A DNA stretch of 64,000 nt, taken from positions 95,879,705-95,943,704 of the forward strand of contig NC_071398.1 in NCBI RefSeq assembly GCF_022682495.2. The letters are read 5' to 3'. Positions 1-11,965 of this stretch are shown in pieces. Positions within the stretch are counted from its first letter, which is position 1; every line of letters begins with the position of its first letter. Below the pieces are notes generated by a model that did no database searches, was not told where the DNA came from, and was given only the letters and a program-made list of their open reading frames with translations. Position numbers and translations under genes: made by a program. This stretch comes from Desmodus rotundus (taxonomy: Eukaryota; Chordata; Mammalia; Chiroptera; Phyllostomidae).

Positions 1-148
1 AGGTCATCCAGCATGCCCGGCAGCTGGAGATGATCGTCTGAGCCCAGCAGGCACTAGGGTGGGGCAGGGCTTGAAGTATTGAAAGCAGTTGTAGTGCAGG
101 GTTTCCTCCAATAAAGCTGGATGGGCATTCTGGAAAAAGAAAAGAAAG
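1..148 (+). pseudogene. 3' end of a gene or processed retrocopy (partial, unidentified)
   Basis: An open frame enters from the left edge and reads VIQHARQLEMIV before a TGA at 39-41. A canonical AATAAA lies at 110-115, and an A-rich run (134-148) starts 18 bases after it. A 3' UTR of only about 70 bases, with the A-run exactly where a cleaved and polyadenylated mRNA would end, suggests a processed retrocopy. The true 3' end of a gene beside an A-rich stretch is also possible. The peptide is too short for me to name, and the 5' part and any upstream target duplication are outside the window. Confidence 0.35.
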
Positions 149-891
149 TTTCCTAGTAGTGGAAGAGGCAGGCAGAGCCATAAATGCCTGTCTGAAGAAG
201 ACTAGCCAATGCCTTACTTTTGTAATTTGATAAGAAGTGAAAAGGATACCTACTAAAAACTTTTTCCCACCCCTTGTGGCAGGTGTCTGAAATTCATCTC
301 AGCACCAGGCTTCTCTGATTTGGGGCAGTGATCCTCTTCAATGCATAGCAAAAATCATGTCAGACGTTTATAAAACATGCAGACCTGTATGCTCAACACC
401 TAAGAGATTTGCTAACTCTGGGATGGCACCCAGGACATGTTTTATTTTAACCTTTTTATTACAAAAGTATTTAAGCACATAAAAAGTAGAGAAAACAGTG
501 TGAGTCCTCATGTGCCAATCACTCAGCTTGAACAGTCACCAACATGTGGCCACTCCCCTCTTCCGCACGTGCCATGTGTATTTCAGTCTCCCGTTTCCAG
601 TTCCAGGACCCACTGGGCATCAGCAGGTCAGTGGCCTCAGCTCCCTCTAATGCCCTGACTTGTGTTTTCCTTTTTCTAGAGCCTGACGTATTCCCCTTTC
701 TTGCTTTCAAAATACTGAGATTGGCAGGATCTGTTTTTCCATTTTTTAGGTTATCATCTAGCACTTACATGATTTGGGAAAGGTAGAAAGTCTTTCTTTG
801 TTAGCCTCGTTTCCCATGTTGATATGAATTGGATTAATTTTTAAACAGTGTTTTTAAAAAAACAGTTGAAAGGAACTCCTTGTTAACAATG
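149..891. other. Unassigned intergenic sequence
   Basis: I see no gene, RNA or clearly recognisable repeat here. The short open frames on both strands overlap each other and lack conserved motifs. Confidence 0.5.
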
Positions 892-906
892 GAAAGAAAT
901 TGTTGA

Positions 907-1117
907 GCCCTGGCTGATCTGGTCCAGTGGATTGAGCACTAGCCCGAGAACCAAAGGGTCGCGGGTTTGATTCCCAGTCAGAACACATGCCTGGGTTGCG
1001 GGCCAGGTCCCCAGTAGGGGACATGACAGGAAACCACACATGGATGTTTCTCTCCCTCTCTTTCTCCCTCCCTTCCCCTCTGTCTAAAAATAAATAAATA
1101 AAATATTTTTTTAAAAA
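907..1117 (+). mobile_element. Ves SINE (tRNA-derived), complete, with perfect target duplication
   Basis: The element starts GCCCTGGCTGATCTGG and carries a B-box-like segment (GGGTTTGATTCCCAG) followed by the ACATGCCTGGGTTGCGGGCC module. It ends in a CT-rich tract and a (TAAA)n tail. The 15-base sequence GAAAGAAATTGTTGA occurs at 892-906 and again at 1118-1132, which is a perfect target-site duplication. This indicates LINE-1-type retrotransposition and a relatively young insertion. Confidence 0.95.
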
Positions 1118-1132
1118 GAAAGAAATTGTTGA

Positions 1133-4100
1133 AAAGGAATTCTATTTTGGAACAAGGTAAAGAAACTCTATAGCAGAAGCGGGAACCTGCCTCCCAGTAG
1201 ACGTGGTGTCAGCCATTTTAGCAGAGTTGTTGCTCCCGATGCATTCCCTCCACCAGGCCCACAATCGTAACTTGGGCAGTGGCCCCAACTTCCCTTGAAG
1301 TACTTGCCACAGGGCTAGAATTTAGACTTTGGACGTATAAGAAATATTCCTTAAATACATATGTTTTGCACAAAAACTACTTCAAAAATGGCAAATACTT
1401 GCAGGGTAAAGCCAGGAAAATTACCACTTTCCTCTTCTGAGTCAAGGGAAATTCATGCCCTTCCCCTCCCACAAGACATTTTTTAGTCCCTTTTCCCTTT
1501 GCCACATAAAAAAAGAAGCTGCAAATTTGAAAGAAAAAAAAAAGATTTGTATCTAAGTTCTATGACAGTCTACCTAACATAAAAGTAATTGAAAATTATT
1601 AAGTGACAAATACTGTTGCTTTAGAATATATTAAAAGATTCCTAACATTTTCTCTAACATTTTTCCACTTTCAGGAAGATTCTTACTACTCTGTAATTCT
1701 TTGATTTGATGACAATAACAACCTCTTGTGGAAGATCACTAGTTTATGATATTTATACATATATATATCATTGCTAATAATTTCAAACTTCATACCAAAA
1801 TTTAGGTTTTAGGGTTATTTTTAATAAAAAGTATGCCCTGTGATTATATATTCATGGTATCTCATTTTATGAGGTAGATGGTGAATAAGTGAATGTCTGT
1901 TGTGTTATTCTCTATGCTTTTTGGTATACTTAAAATTGCATTATAATTTTTAATTGAATTCCACCATCACTTTGTGGCTTACTTTGGATATATACCCTTC
2001 AATCTCTTTTTATAGAATCAACACCTCACTCTTTTGTGCCCCCCCAACACCTAATACATAGTTTTTTACAGCAGCTATAACAATTTCTTACATTTAAAAT
2101 TTCTTGTGACTATCTCCACTATTTTTTAGTTCTTTGAAGACAAAAAGCATGTCTTTTTCCCCCCAGCCCTAAACATTCTGTAAATGTTCGTTGTATAAAT
2201 GATAGAATGAGTAATACATTCACAAATTTTAGAATTACTGAGATGTTTCTCTTCTCAATGAAACAGTGAACTTTAATATAACAAATTACTGAGTTTCCTG
2301 AAAATTCATCATAAATTAGTCTTTCTCTGCTTGCAAGGGACAAAAATATTGTCTACAAAGAGAAAGCAAGCTTTTAAAGACAATAATACCTATAGTACAA
2401 TAATATCTTTTTCAATAATTCTCACTTTTTAGCAACCAGTGTTTGACCTAGCCATCTTAGCAGAAGAAATGTATTTAAGTCTCTATGCCAGTGACCCCTA
2501 AATGCTTGCTTCTCCATTCATTTGCTCATTCCACCGTAGTAACAGAACCCAAATTTGTTCAATTAGAATAACTCCTGCCCCCCCATCGCCTTGCAGCCAT
2601 GCATTCTGGCAAAAGAGGAGTAACAGAAATTTTCTTCAAGGAGAAGGAATGGGCCCTTCTTTCTTCCCTCTCCGTACCTGGAACATCGATAGGCTGGGGG
2701 AACCTAGCAACCATTTGACCCAGGATACAAGAGGGCCCAGCTGGAATGGTGGAGAGATGACCTGGGAGGAGTTTAGGCCCCTGATGACTTTGTAGAACCT
2801 CCAACCCACTGGAAATGCCAACTTCCAAACTTCTTTTATAGAGAATGAAACCTTGTGTATTTAGTCTATTATTATGTATTATTTTTGGTTTTACTCACTA
2901 TAGCTGAACCTAATTCTAACCATTGCTCTTACCCTTAAACTTTATTTTACGGTCATACTCCTTCTTAGTTGATGCATGTGATGTTAGAATAGAGAATTAA
3001 AACAGTTCCACAATGATGTAATCCCTTTAAAATTGAAATTCTTTATTTGGACCTATCATATCTGAAAGGGTAGGCGATGCAGGAAAGCTGTACAAGAATT
3101 TCAGTCACTGTTTTATCTTAACCACTGTGGCTAAACAATCTTTTTACTGAAAGTAGAGTTTGAATATTCTACATTCATTTATTCCAGGACTCTACTGTAG
3201 TGATTGGTGAATGAACCTAATACAGGAACGGCAAAATTTTATTTCACAAATTTGGGCTTGCAATGCTTATTTCCCCCTAAGACTTGTTCCCACAAGTTCT
3301 GAAAGGCTTCTACCAAATATCCAGTGGAAAGTCTGTGTATTCATTACAGTGAGCTGGTGTGATTTATGAGATACAGTCAAAACCTAACTGTTCCTAGAAA
3401 TTAATTCAGAAGGGTGAGTTTCCCCCCTACTCCTCCGCTAAGACATAAATTTCAGCAACTTTCATGACTTTTCTGCTCACATATTCTTACAATCAGTTTA
3501 AATCACAAAGTTTGGCCTCCATAGGACATTTAGAAAGGAAAGCCTGGGAGAAAAGGCATGTGGTCAGCTGCCTCTCCCTTTCCTGCTGACTTCCTCCTCC
3601 ACTCAGTAGCTGCTGTTTTTGGAGTCTCTGGTGGAGTACAGGGAGGGGATAGGGCAAAGGGGGCAGGAAGGTCTTCCTTGGCTGGGACTGGCAGATGTTT
3701 AAAGCTGACTCTTTGTCTTGTGGGAACTTTTGTGAGTTTCTCTGAGGCTCTCACACCAATCAAGCTGCAACTCCTCCAGTAATTCCTGCGACACGGCCGT
3801 GTCTCCTATTCCTCTGGCTGCCACTTCTCCTATAGCCTCAAATTTGGGGGGTGGGGGGTAGGGATATCCACACCATATAGTTTTTTTCTATCAGAACTTA
3901 GCTGATATCTCAAGCAGTTCCCTTGAGGTGGTGTCAAAAAGATCTCTGGACTGGCTCTTTTTGCCTTTTGGGGTCTGTAGGACGCATTATACATCCTTTG
4001 TCCTGACAAACCCTGGTCCCAGTACTCCTGGGTGTATCCTCCTGCTAACAAGAGCCTGCCAGGCCCTCTAGATTTTCCTGTGCAGGGAGTTGGACTTTCC

Positions 4101-5709
4101 CATCCTAGCCCCTGAATAACCCTGTAAGAACGCTCACTCACGAGGCCAGAGGTGAAGGGGCAGGCACCCTCTCCTCCTTTGCCCTAGTGAGGGGGGTATG
4201 AGATGCACAGTGCAGCTTTTTCTAAAGAACACTCTTCACAAATGCCGTCTCCCTTTCCACTCTCTGACCCCTGTGGTTTTTAAGAACCGTCTAACCGGTG
4301 GAAATTCGTCTGAAATTTCTGCTTGGTGATCTGGTGCTTCATTCTGAAAAATCATACCTGTTACATTGGAGTGCTTCTGTATAAATTCCTATGGGCCCTC
4401 TGTAACCTTTGTTACAGCTTCAGGATTCAAATCGCCAAGGCTTTTCAGGGACATATTTAACCAAGAGAAAATTAGCACAGTTTTCCAGTACATTATGCTT
4501 TAAAAACCAAAATCCTTATTAGAACAATAGCAATACTAACTGGTAATAATAAACACAAAGTAGCCACTTATTTAGAATTTTATTTAGATAAAACTGCGCA
4601 CTCTCTTTTTTGTCTGGCAACTGAGCTGCATTTTGGATTAATGACATTTTTCATAAGCTGTCTAGCAAAATCAATAGAAGTCTTGATGAGCTCGAACATA
4701 GGTAAGTGAACATATTTCTCCAAAGAAAATATGAAGCATATGGTCTGACATCTGATTTGGCAACAGGACAGATATTTGAAATTGGGACTTTCCAGAAGAA
4801 GGCAGCATATGGTCACTCTAGGCATAAGTGGGCAGCTTGGGAGAAGGCTCTAAGGTGGGAGAGGACTGAGCCAGAGAAAGCATGACCGAGTGTGCTGGGA
4901 TTCAGCGATTGTCTAATGTCATCAGCATTGACTGCAGAGCGTTAAAAATAGCGCTAAGATAGAAAAGCCAACCAAGATCCCCTGAAGAGTTTCCCGCCCA
5001 CTCGCCTCTCTCTGGTGTGACTGATACTGACAGCTCCAGCAACAGCCCAGCAGGTAGGCTGCTGAAGTGGGTGATGATGGGTCTTGAGGTAACAGCAGAC
5101 ACGAGGGGCAGCAAAGCCGTTGGGAAATGGGCAGCAGACGCTGCTGCAGAGATACTGATTGACTTCCTCTAAATTCCCAGCTTGTGACAAATACCAGCAC
5201 TGAAACTATTTATTCAATGGTGTATATGTTCCGCAAATAGAAGAGAAAACCAAAACATGCACTTTTCCTTTTTAAAAAGAGAGATAATATTTTTAACCGA
5301 AAGAGGAAACTGATTACAATAAGTGCATTCTGGTACTATCTGCTTGACTCCTTCCTATACAAAGTATAAATTCCAAAACATCTATATTTAAAATAAGGAG
5401 TACAATATGAGCATGGGACTTCATGGGATAAACAGAAGTAAATTTTTAAAGTCAGAGGATTTCTTGAGAATGGACTAAGAGATTGAAAATCAGAAACCTA
5501 TTCAGGGAGGTAGTAATTTGTAAAGACCAAGTAGCGAGGTAATGGTAACACAGCAAAGAATGACAGCTGGGGGGCGGGTGGGAAATCCGTTCAGTCAGAG
5601 TTTGCTTCCTCACACTTTAAAAGGTAGGATGAAGTGGCTAACCTCCTATACCCACAGTAAAGGAAATGGGCACTTGGTAGGGGCAGATAATTCAAAAAAG
5701 AACTGCAAA
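1133..5709. other. Unassigned intergenic sequence
   Basis: This is AT-rich sequence with no gene or RNA gene that I recognise. Open frames of up to 103 codons (for example minus strand, 3,830-4,141) have low-information composition and no family motif. Poly-A and AT-rich spots occur near 1,530 and 1,758. Diverged ancient repeats are probably present but cannot be named by eye. Confidence 0.45.
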
Positions 5710-6240
5710 GCTAAAAAATATATCTAAATGTTTAGCCTCACTAGTAATCAATAGAACAATGAGGTATCTCTTTGTTTATGAACTTATAAAGATTAAACAA
5801 AAGGAGAATAGGAACCAAAAAGCAAGATAAATCAATAAAGACTAAAAAGAATGATAATACTCAGTGTTGTTGACAGTGGAAGTGTGCAGTTTCGTAGGTG
5901 ACCAGCAGGAGAATAAAAGACAAGACTTTTCTGGGAAGCGGATTGGCAAAATATAGGAAAAGTCACAAAAATGAGCATAGCTTCAGCTGTAAAAATTCTG
6001 CTTCTAATATTTACTTTTCGGATACAATCATAAAAATGTCAAGGACATAGATAAAATTTGAATAGCGTCATTTATAAAAGCTGAAAATATCTAAAAAGTC
6101 ATTTATGATACCTCTATATATATTGTGAAAGTCTGATTTGTTTAATATTATACCTCCTATGCATATACATGGAAAGAAATTTACAATACTACTAATAAAG
6201 CAGGTTCTGAAATAGTAGGTGTAGTGTGACCCCAAATTTT
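5710..6240 (+). repeat. Old L1M-type LINE 3' region (fragment)
   Basis: The order of phrases resembles the 3' part of ancient mammalian L1M elements: a TTGGCAAAATAT-like segment, then 'rigid tail' sequence around 6,000-6,130 and a transition to AT-rich 3' UTR. It is heavily diverged and has no open frame. The family call is from memory and the boundaries are approximate. Confidence 0.4.
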
Positions 6241-9200
6241 AAAATATCCTATAGCTATACACATGCATGCTTACAAAAAAGAATACTGAAATGTTCGCAG
6301 TGGCAGAATTATGGATTCTTGTTGCTATTTGTCTTCTTGTCTTTTTCATTTTCATCAATGAAGGTGTTCTACTTGTGTAATGATATTTTAATGACCATTC
6401 TGTGAGCAGGAGTGTCCTCACTGAAGGTCTTCTCTCCAAAGGACGAAAAATCAAAATGCAGGCATATGAGGACATCACAAACGTGAAGCTCAATGGTGGG
6501 TGCGTGTGCTCAGGAGGGATGTCTAACTATCAGAGAAACAACACAGAACTTTTTCCATATGCTCCAAAAATGAATGGGGGGGGTGAGGTGCCATTTCCTT
6601 TTTAAATTTTTTTTTTACTTTAAAATCCTTCATCTGTAGAAATAAGCATTTGCAAATTTTAGGAGGGTGGGAGGGATGGGATGGGGAAATTCAAAGACGT
6701 TCTGGTGGCCACTTTACTTTCAAGTGATGTATGTTCTGTCAATGTTTGTTTATCTCATCATCAAGGAGAAATGGTTCATGATAGTCTCAACTATCAGAAA
6801 TATCTTAGGATTTTACAAATACAGTTAGAACAATCCTTATGATGCTTTTATAACATCTTTCATAATATTAAAAGGTTTCACTAACATCAAATGGGGTCCA
6901 TATAACCCTATGAGCCAAATTAAACCAATATAATACATAGAATCATTGTTAAACACAGGTTTCCAAACTGCTTACGCACAAAGGTGTCTGTTCCAGTCAA
7001 GGCTCCCAGTAGCAGCAGCAATAGAGACCAACTCTCGCTGATTTAAGCAGAACAATTTGATTAAAAGGATACTGGGTTACACTTACATAAATTTTTTAAG
7101 GGATATTATATGGCTCACACACATCCTGGGAAAGCTGAAAAACTAGGCTTGAACCTAAGCAGCAGGGATAAACCACCCACAGAACTGATCTGATAAGAAA
7201 GTTGGCTGGAGTAACCAGCCATCCTGGTTTTTCCTGGGATGGAGTGGCTTCCAGAGATTTGGAGCTTTCTGGGAAAGTGCTGGGCAAATTGTCACAAGGC
7301 TGTCACCGTACATCTGTTGCCGTGGACAACAAGCTGTAGACAATACACTTTACTCTTTGGCCACTTCTGCTTGCAGTAACATCTACTGCCTCTAGGAGAC
7401 AGGGAGAGAGAAAGGCACAGGAAGGGAGAGGCAGACTATTGCTTGTATCCAGCTGTGAGTCAAAGGTCCCACATAGATGTATGAATGAAAAGCCTAGGTC
7501 ACAGGCCTGTACTCTAGCTGCAAGAGAGGCAGAGAAAGTATCTGACATCTTCCACTCCATTAGGGGAAAGACCTGTGCTTGCCACCAAGATTTTTTAAGT
7601 GAGGAATTCTCTAAATACAGGAAAGCTATTCAGGTGGCCCAAATAACAACCAATTTCCACTACAGCAATTTTATAACATTATTTAAGAAAACCAAGGCAA
7701 CCATTTTTCTGATGGATGGCTGTTTCTTTGATATAAAATTAAGTTTTGAAAGTCAGATTAACAGATGGTTACTGTATAATATTAATTATTTGTCCACAAA
7801 ATAGTTTAGGCCTATTGTAAACTTTACAGCTGTATGATGAGCATAATCTTATACTTAGGTTCTAAAAAATTGAATCCTTCTAACGTTTGTTCATCATACA
7901 GCGTCGTTCCGTTTCCATTATTTACCCAAGAAAAACGTTCTCTCTTTTGCTTTTAATGTTTCTAGAGGAGACAGTAGTTACACAAAGGCTACACTGCATG
8001 CCAAGAAGAAATGGATTATGATGGCAATCTTTTACCTGAGACAAACCTTAAGAACAGTAATGGACTCTGTGTTCTGCACAACTCTTTAGCATTCACGTTC
8101 TTACATTTATTGTGGTCAAGTGATTCAAGCCAATGCTCGTGTATTTTTCTTAGCTGGTCATTTCTCTTACAGAAAGGTCTGATACAAACTCATTCAGATT
8201 TTTTGTTTTGTTTTTATATACTGAACTATGAAATGGGAATGCCTGTAATTAAGCAAAGACACAATTTCTACTGATAGATGGTAAAGAACAAAACGATGGA
8301 ATAAGAACTCTGGTCCTTCCATGATGCAATGAGGTCTTGGCCACGTCACTTAAACATTCTCACATCCTAGCTTCCTCAGTCTATAAATGATAGTGATACC
8401 TGCATTATCTATTTCCAAATACATATGGGAAAGCATAGAACAGTAAATGCAAAATGCTATTATTAAATTACATCTTCCTTACTTCCTTAATTAGCATTTA
8501 ATACTAAAGATGTAGAGTGCTGCTTTTGATTTTATCTGGAAAATATGTCTCTGAAAATCAATTTAAAATTATAGACACTAATAGATCAGCCCTCTTAAGT
8601 TTGTGGTTATCTTCGGCACGACAGATTTTTAAGTGGTAATTATTGATGTGGTTTTCTTGCACTTACTGTTTCCTAGACTCCATTCTTTCAAAAGTCCTCT
8701 CAATTATATTTATGGTCCCTAAAGTGCTGGGGATGCTCTTCTGAGGTGTTTTGTTTTTTTAAACCTAAGCCATCCAAAGTAAGATTCCATACTGGAGACA
8801 AACATTAATACATTGAATAGAAAGTAGTACAATTGTTCTACTTAAAATAATTGCCCCCTATTGGAGGTATAGAATATAAACTCCATTTATAATGAGAAGG
8901 CACAAATGGAGAAAAAGAGGCTGTTGAAAGAGATTTGCTTGACAAATATACCATATCTGCTCTGTGAAATTACCAAGTGTCTAAGGACGAGAAAAGTACT
9001 CACGTACCTCCTATGAAGAGGCTTCTTTGTTTCCCCGATCTCTGGCCCTTTAAACAGTGTCTGGATAATCTCATATTAACTCTCTGGAGCCGTGAATTTT
9101 TAGATTAAAGACTGCTGATGTAGGATGGTCATGGGACTAATCGAAACACCAGGAATACAAGCAAGCAGGCGAGACACGTATTCTGGCAGCTTCTGACTGT

Positions 9201-9594
9201 GGGCTCTTCAGCAGGGGGGAACTATCTCAAACCCTCTTCTTTACAAAAGTTCTTTCTATATCTCAACCTTCACTGTCTAAACCTAGATAGAATTCTTTTC
9301 TATTTTTAATCCCCTTTCAACAGGGTGAAGGCTGAATCGACACACCAGTTTTTGTCTTTTATCCGTCAACACTTGTGTTGAAGACAACTACGCTGCCTGT
9401 GAATCTCAAGTGCGATAAACCCTTCTGAATCCTTTCTCACACCTACTCTGAGTGTCTCTATCACGAAAGTTTGGTTCCGGGCAAATGACCCGATGTAGAA
9501 GAAGTGCTGCTGCTTGTTTCTCTGGGTGACTTTGAGCGAACTCTCAGGTTCTTTGCCTACGGAATGTAATGTAGTTAGTAAAGAACAATGCTAT
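6241..9594. other. Unassigned intergenic sequence
   Basis: No gene or confidently identifiable repeat was seen in this 3.3-kb stretch. A 121-codon plus-strand open frame at 7,439-7,804 has no domain-like features and no splice or promoter context, so it is not called. Confidence 0.45.
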
Positions 9595-9808
9595 TTCCAT
9601 GGCTGGTGTTGCTCAGTGGATTGAGCACCGGCCTGCAGACCAAAGGGTTGCCAGTTCGATTCCCAGTCTAGGGCACACGCCTGGGTTGCAGGCCAGGTCC
9701 CCAGTAGGGGGCACATGAGAGGCAACCATACACTGATGTTTCTCTCCCTCTCTTTCTCCCTCGCTTCCCCTCTCTAAAAATAAATAAATAAAATGTATTT
9801 TAAGAAAG
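9595..9808 (+). mobile_element. Ves SINE, complete
   Basis: The body runs from ATGGCTGGTGTTGCTCAG through GTTCGATTCCCAG and GCCAGGTCCCCAGTAGGGGG to a CT tract and (TAAA)n tail. Flanking copies AAAGAACAATGCTAT (9,580-9,594) and AAAGAACTATGTTAT (9,809-9,823) match at 13 of 15 bases and act as the target duplication. Confidence 0.95.
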
Positions 9809-10252
9809 AAAGAACTATGTTATCTGTCTTGCCCATAATCGGTACTAAAAAAAGAATTGTTTTTGGTTGATTTCTTGATTGATAGGCAGAGCTTAGATTC
9901 ATAGTACTGGAAAAAAGCAGATCTTATTTGTAAAGTTAAATATCTAGCTCAGGATTGTTTGTGTATTCATTAAGATATAAAGGAATTTGACTTAGTTCTT
10001 CATGAGACTTAAACATGCAAAATCCTACATGTTAATAATGTTTAAAATGCAAAGGATGCCACATTATGTCCTGAATTATAAAGATATATAAGAAATAATC
10101 TCTCACTGTCCCCTAGCATTAATAAGCATACTCTCAAAATCAAAAATATTAAAATTAAAAAGAAAAATAAAGAAATAATCCCTGTCATCAAGGGTCTTAC
10201 AGACTGGTAATGACTTCCTACAACTTCTGACACATTTTAAAAGATTCAATTC

Positions 10253-10463
10253 TGCCCTGGCTGGTGTGACTCAGTGGCTTGAGCACCAACCTGCGAACCA
10301 AAGGGTCGCCAGTTTGATTCCCAGTCAGGGCACATGCCTGGGTTGCGGGCCAGGTCCCCAGTACGGAGACACACAAGAGGCAACCACACATTGATGTTTC
10401 CCTCCCTCTCTTCCTCCCTCCCTTCCCTTCTCTCTAAAAATAAATAAATAAAATATTTTTTTT
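10253..10463 (+). mobile_element. Ves SINE, complete
   Basis: It opens with GCCCTGGCTGGTGTGACTCAG, contains AGTTTGATTCCCAGTCAGGG and GCCAGGTCCCCAGTACGG, and ends in the CT-rich tract with a (TAAA)n and T-run tail. Flanks AAGATTCAATTC (10,241-10,252) and AAGTTCAATTCC (about 10,464-10,475) are near-identical. It lies about 450 bp from the preceding Ves copy in the same orientation. Confidence 0.95.
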
Positions 10464-10475
10464 AAGTTCAATTCC

Positions 10476-10989
10476 AAAGATAATTGTGAGTATTCACCAT
10501 GTACAAGGCATGGTAAATAATAATAATTATTATTATTGCAGTGTTCTAAATGATGTCTCTAAAAAAATTCATATTATCAATGAACTTTTTGTCCTCGTTT
10601 TTAAAAAGTAACTTCTATGTGACCTGTTAAAAGATAACTACTTTCAACTGTAGATGATTTTCTTTATATGTACTCCCATACTCTAAATAGCATTCTCGCG
10701 CTGCTGCGTCACGTTCTTTAAATTGTCGGCATTCTCTATTGTCTTTCCTCCTGCTACAGCAACCAGGCACAGCACATGCACCATCAGTTCCCGCTCCTCA
10801 TCATCACAGGAGAGCGGTTCAATGAATATGGAGTGTTTATATCATAATGAGTACATGTGCTTTCAGAACAGAGTGACGTACTCAACTCTGATCATTTTCA
10901 TTTCCTGCAAAATGTTTTGCTCTCCTTGGCGATAATAATTTTTGCCTGTGTGTTTAGTTAATTTTCTAGTCCCTAGTTCAATCAAACTC
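10476..10989. other. Unassigned intergenic sequence
   Basis: It contains a short TAA/TTA-rich spot near 10,515-10,540 and no recognisable gene. The 70-codon frame at 10,723-10,935 is not supported by any motif. Confidence 0.4.
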
Positions 10990-11965
10990 TCTTTCACTTT
11001 CAATTTATTAACATGTTCCATCAATTTCATCTTCCTAAATAAGGTCTGCCTTGGCAAACATATTGAAGATCCTTCTAGTCTCCTAGGATAGATCTCCTGT
11101 GTGGATGGAACATAACCTTCAGTAACTTCATGAGAAAGGATGGATGGGAAGGAAATTTTCTGAGAGCTTGCATGTCTGAAAATGTCTCTTTTCCCCTCTA
11201 CATGCATACTGGGTATAAAATTCTAGGTCAGAAATAATTTCCCTTCAGAATTTTGCCACTTCACCATAGCTCTCTGCCTTCTGGTATTGTTATTGAGGAG
11301 TCAAAAAAAAAATCTGATTCTCGATCCCTTGTATGAAGCTTCTTTTTTTCTTCTTGGAAGTTTGTAGGGTCTTCCCTTTGTCTCCAGTGTCTGAAATTGC
11401 ACAGCAATGGGTCTGAGTGTGGGTGTGTTTTCCTTGCTGGGGATATGTGCTCATTGAGATTTTTCAATCTGAAAACTCACGAGCTTCAGGTCTGGGACAT
11501 TTTCATAAATTATCTTGTTAATGCTTTCCCAATTGTTTTCCTTTTTCTCTCTGTCTGGAATGCCTCTCATTCAGATGGGGCTTTCTCTGGATTGTCTTCT
11601 TCCTCTTCTCTCTTGTTTTCTGCTTTTGGTGTTTTTGCTCCATTCTCTGGAAGATTTCCTCAACTGAGTTTTCCAACTCTTTTCTTGAGTTTTCATTTAT
11701 GCTACCATAATTTTAATTCCAAAGAATATTTTTGCTATCTGAATATTGTTCTTATATGGCATCTTGTTTCATGAATATAATATCTTCTCTTGTTTTTAAG
11801 TTTTCTCTCTTTGCCTAGTTGCTATTTCCTCAATTTTTCTTTCTTGCATTTATTCATTGTGGTTTTTATCTTTTGTTTCATAGGATTTCTCCAATTTTCT
11901 TCAAATTTTCTTTCTTGTATTTATTTACTTGGGTTTTTTTAATAGGATTTGTTCAACTTTCTAAT
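10990..11965 (-). repeat. HAL1/L1-type LINE fragment, antisense
   Basis: On the plus strand this reads as the reverse complement of the HAL1-type LINE segment also found in sense at about 15.4, 23.8 and 28.9 kb. Cognate blocks include a region matching 'CTCCCAGAAAG', 'GAGTTCCAGAAAGA' and 'ATTTCAGA..CTGGGG' when inverted. It is diverged, with no intact open frame. The pyrimidine-rich look of the plus strand, and the long open frame at 11,397-11,774, follow from reading an A-rich LINE backwards. Confidence 0.5.

Noticed and set aside
854..1039. Repeated short peptides such as NPGMCSDWESNPRPFGS on the minus strand (also at 23.2-23.4, 30.5 and 44.0 kb)
   Set aside because: They are translations of the Ves SINE. 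The similarity between distant frames reflects the repeat, not a gene family.
3830..4141. 103-codon minus-strand frame
   Set aside because: Its composition is ordinary and no family motif is visible. In a mammalian genome, frames of this length arise often by chance.
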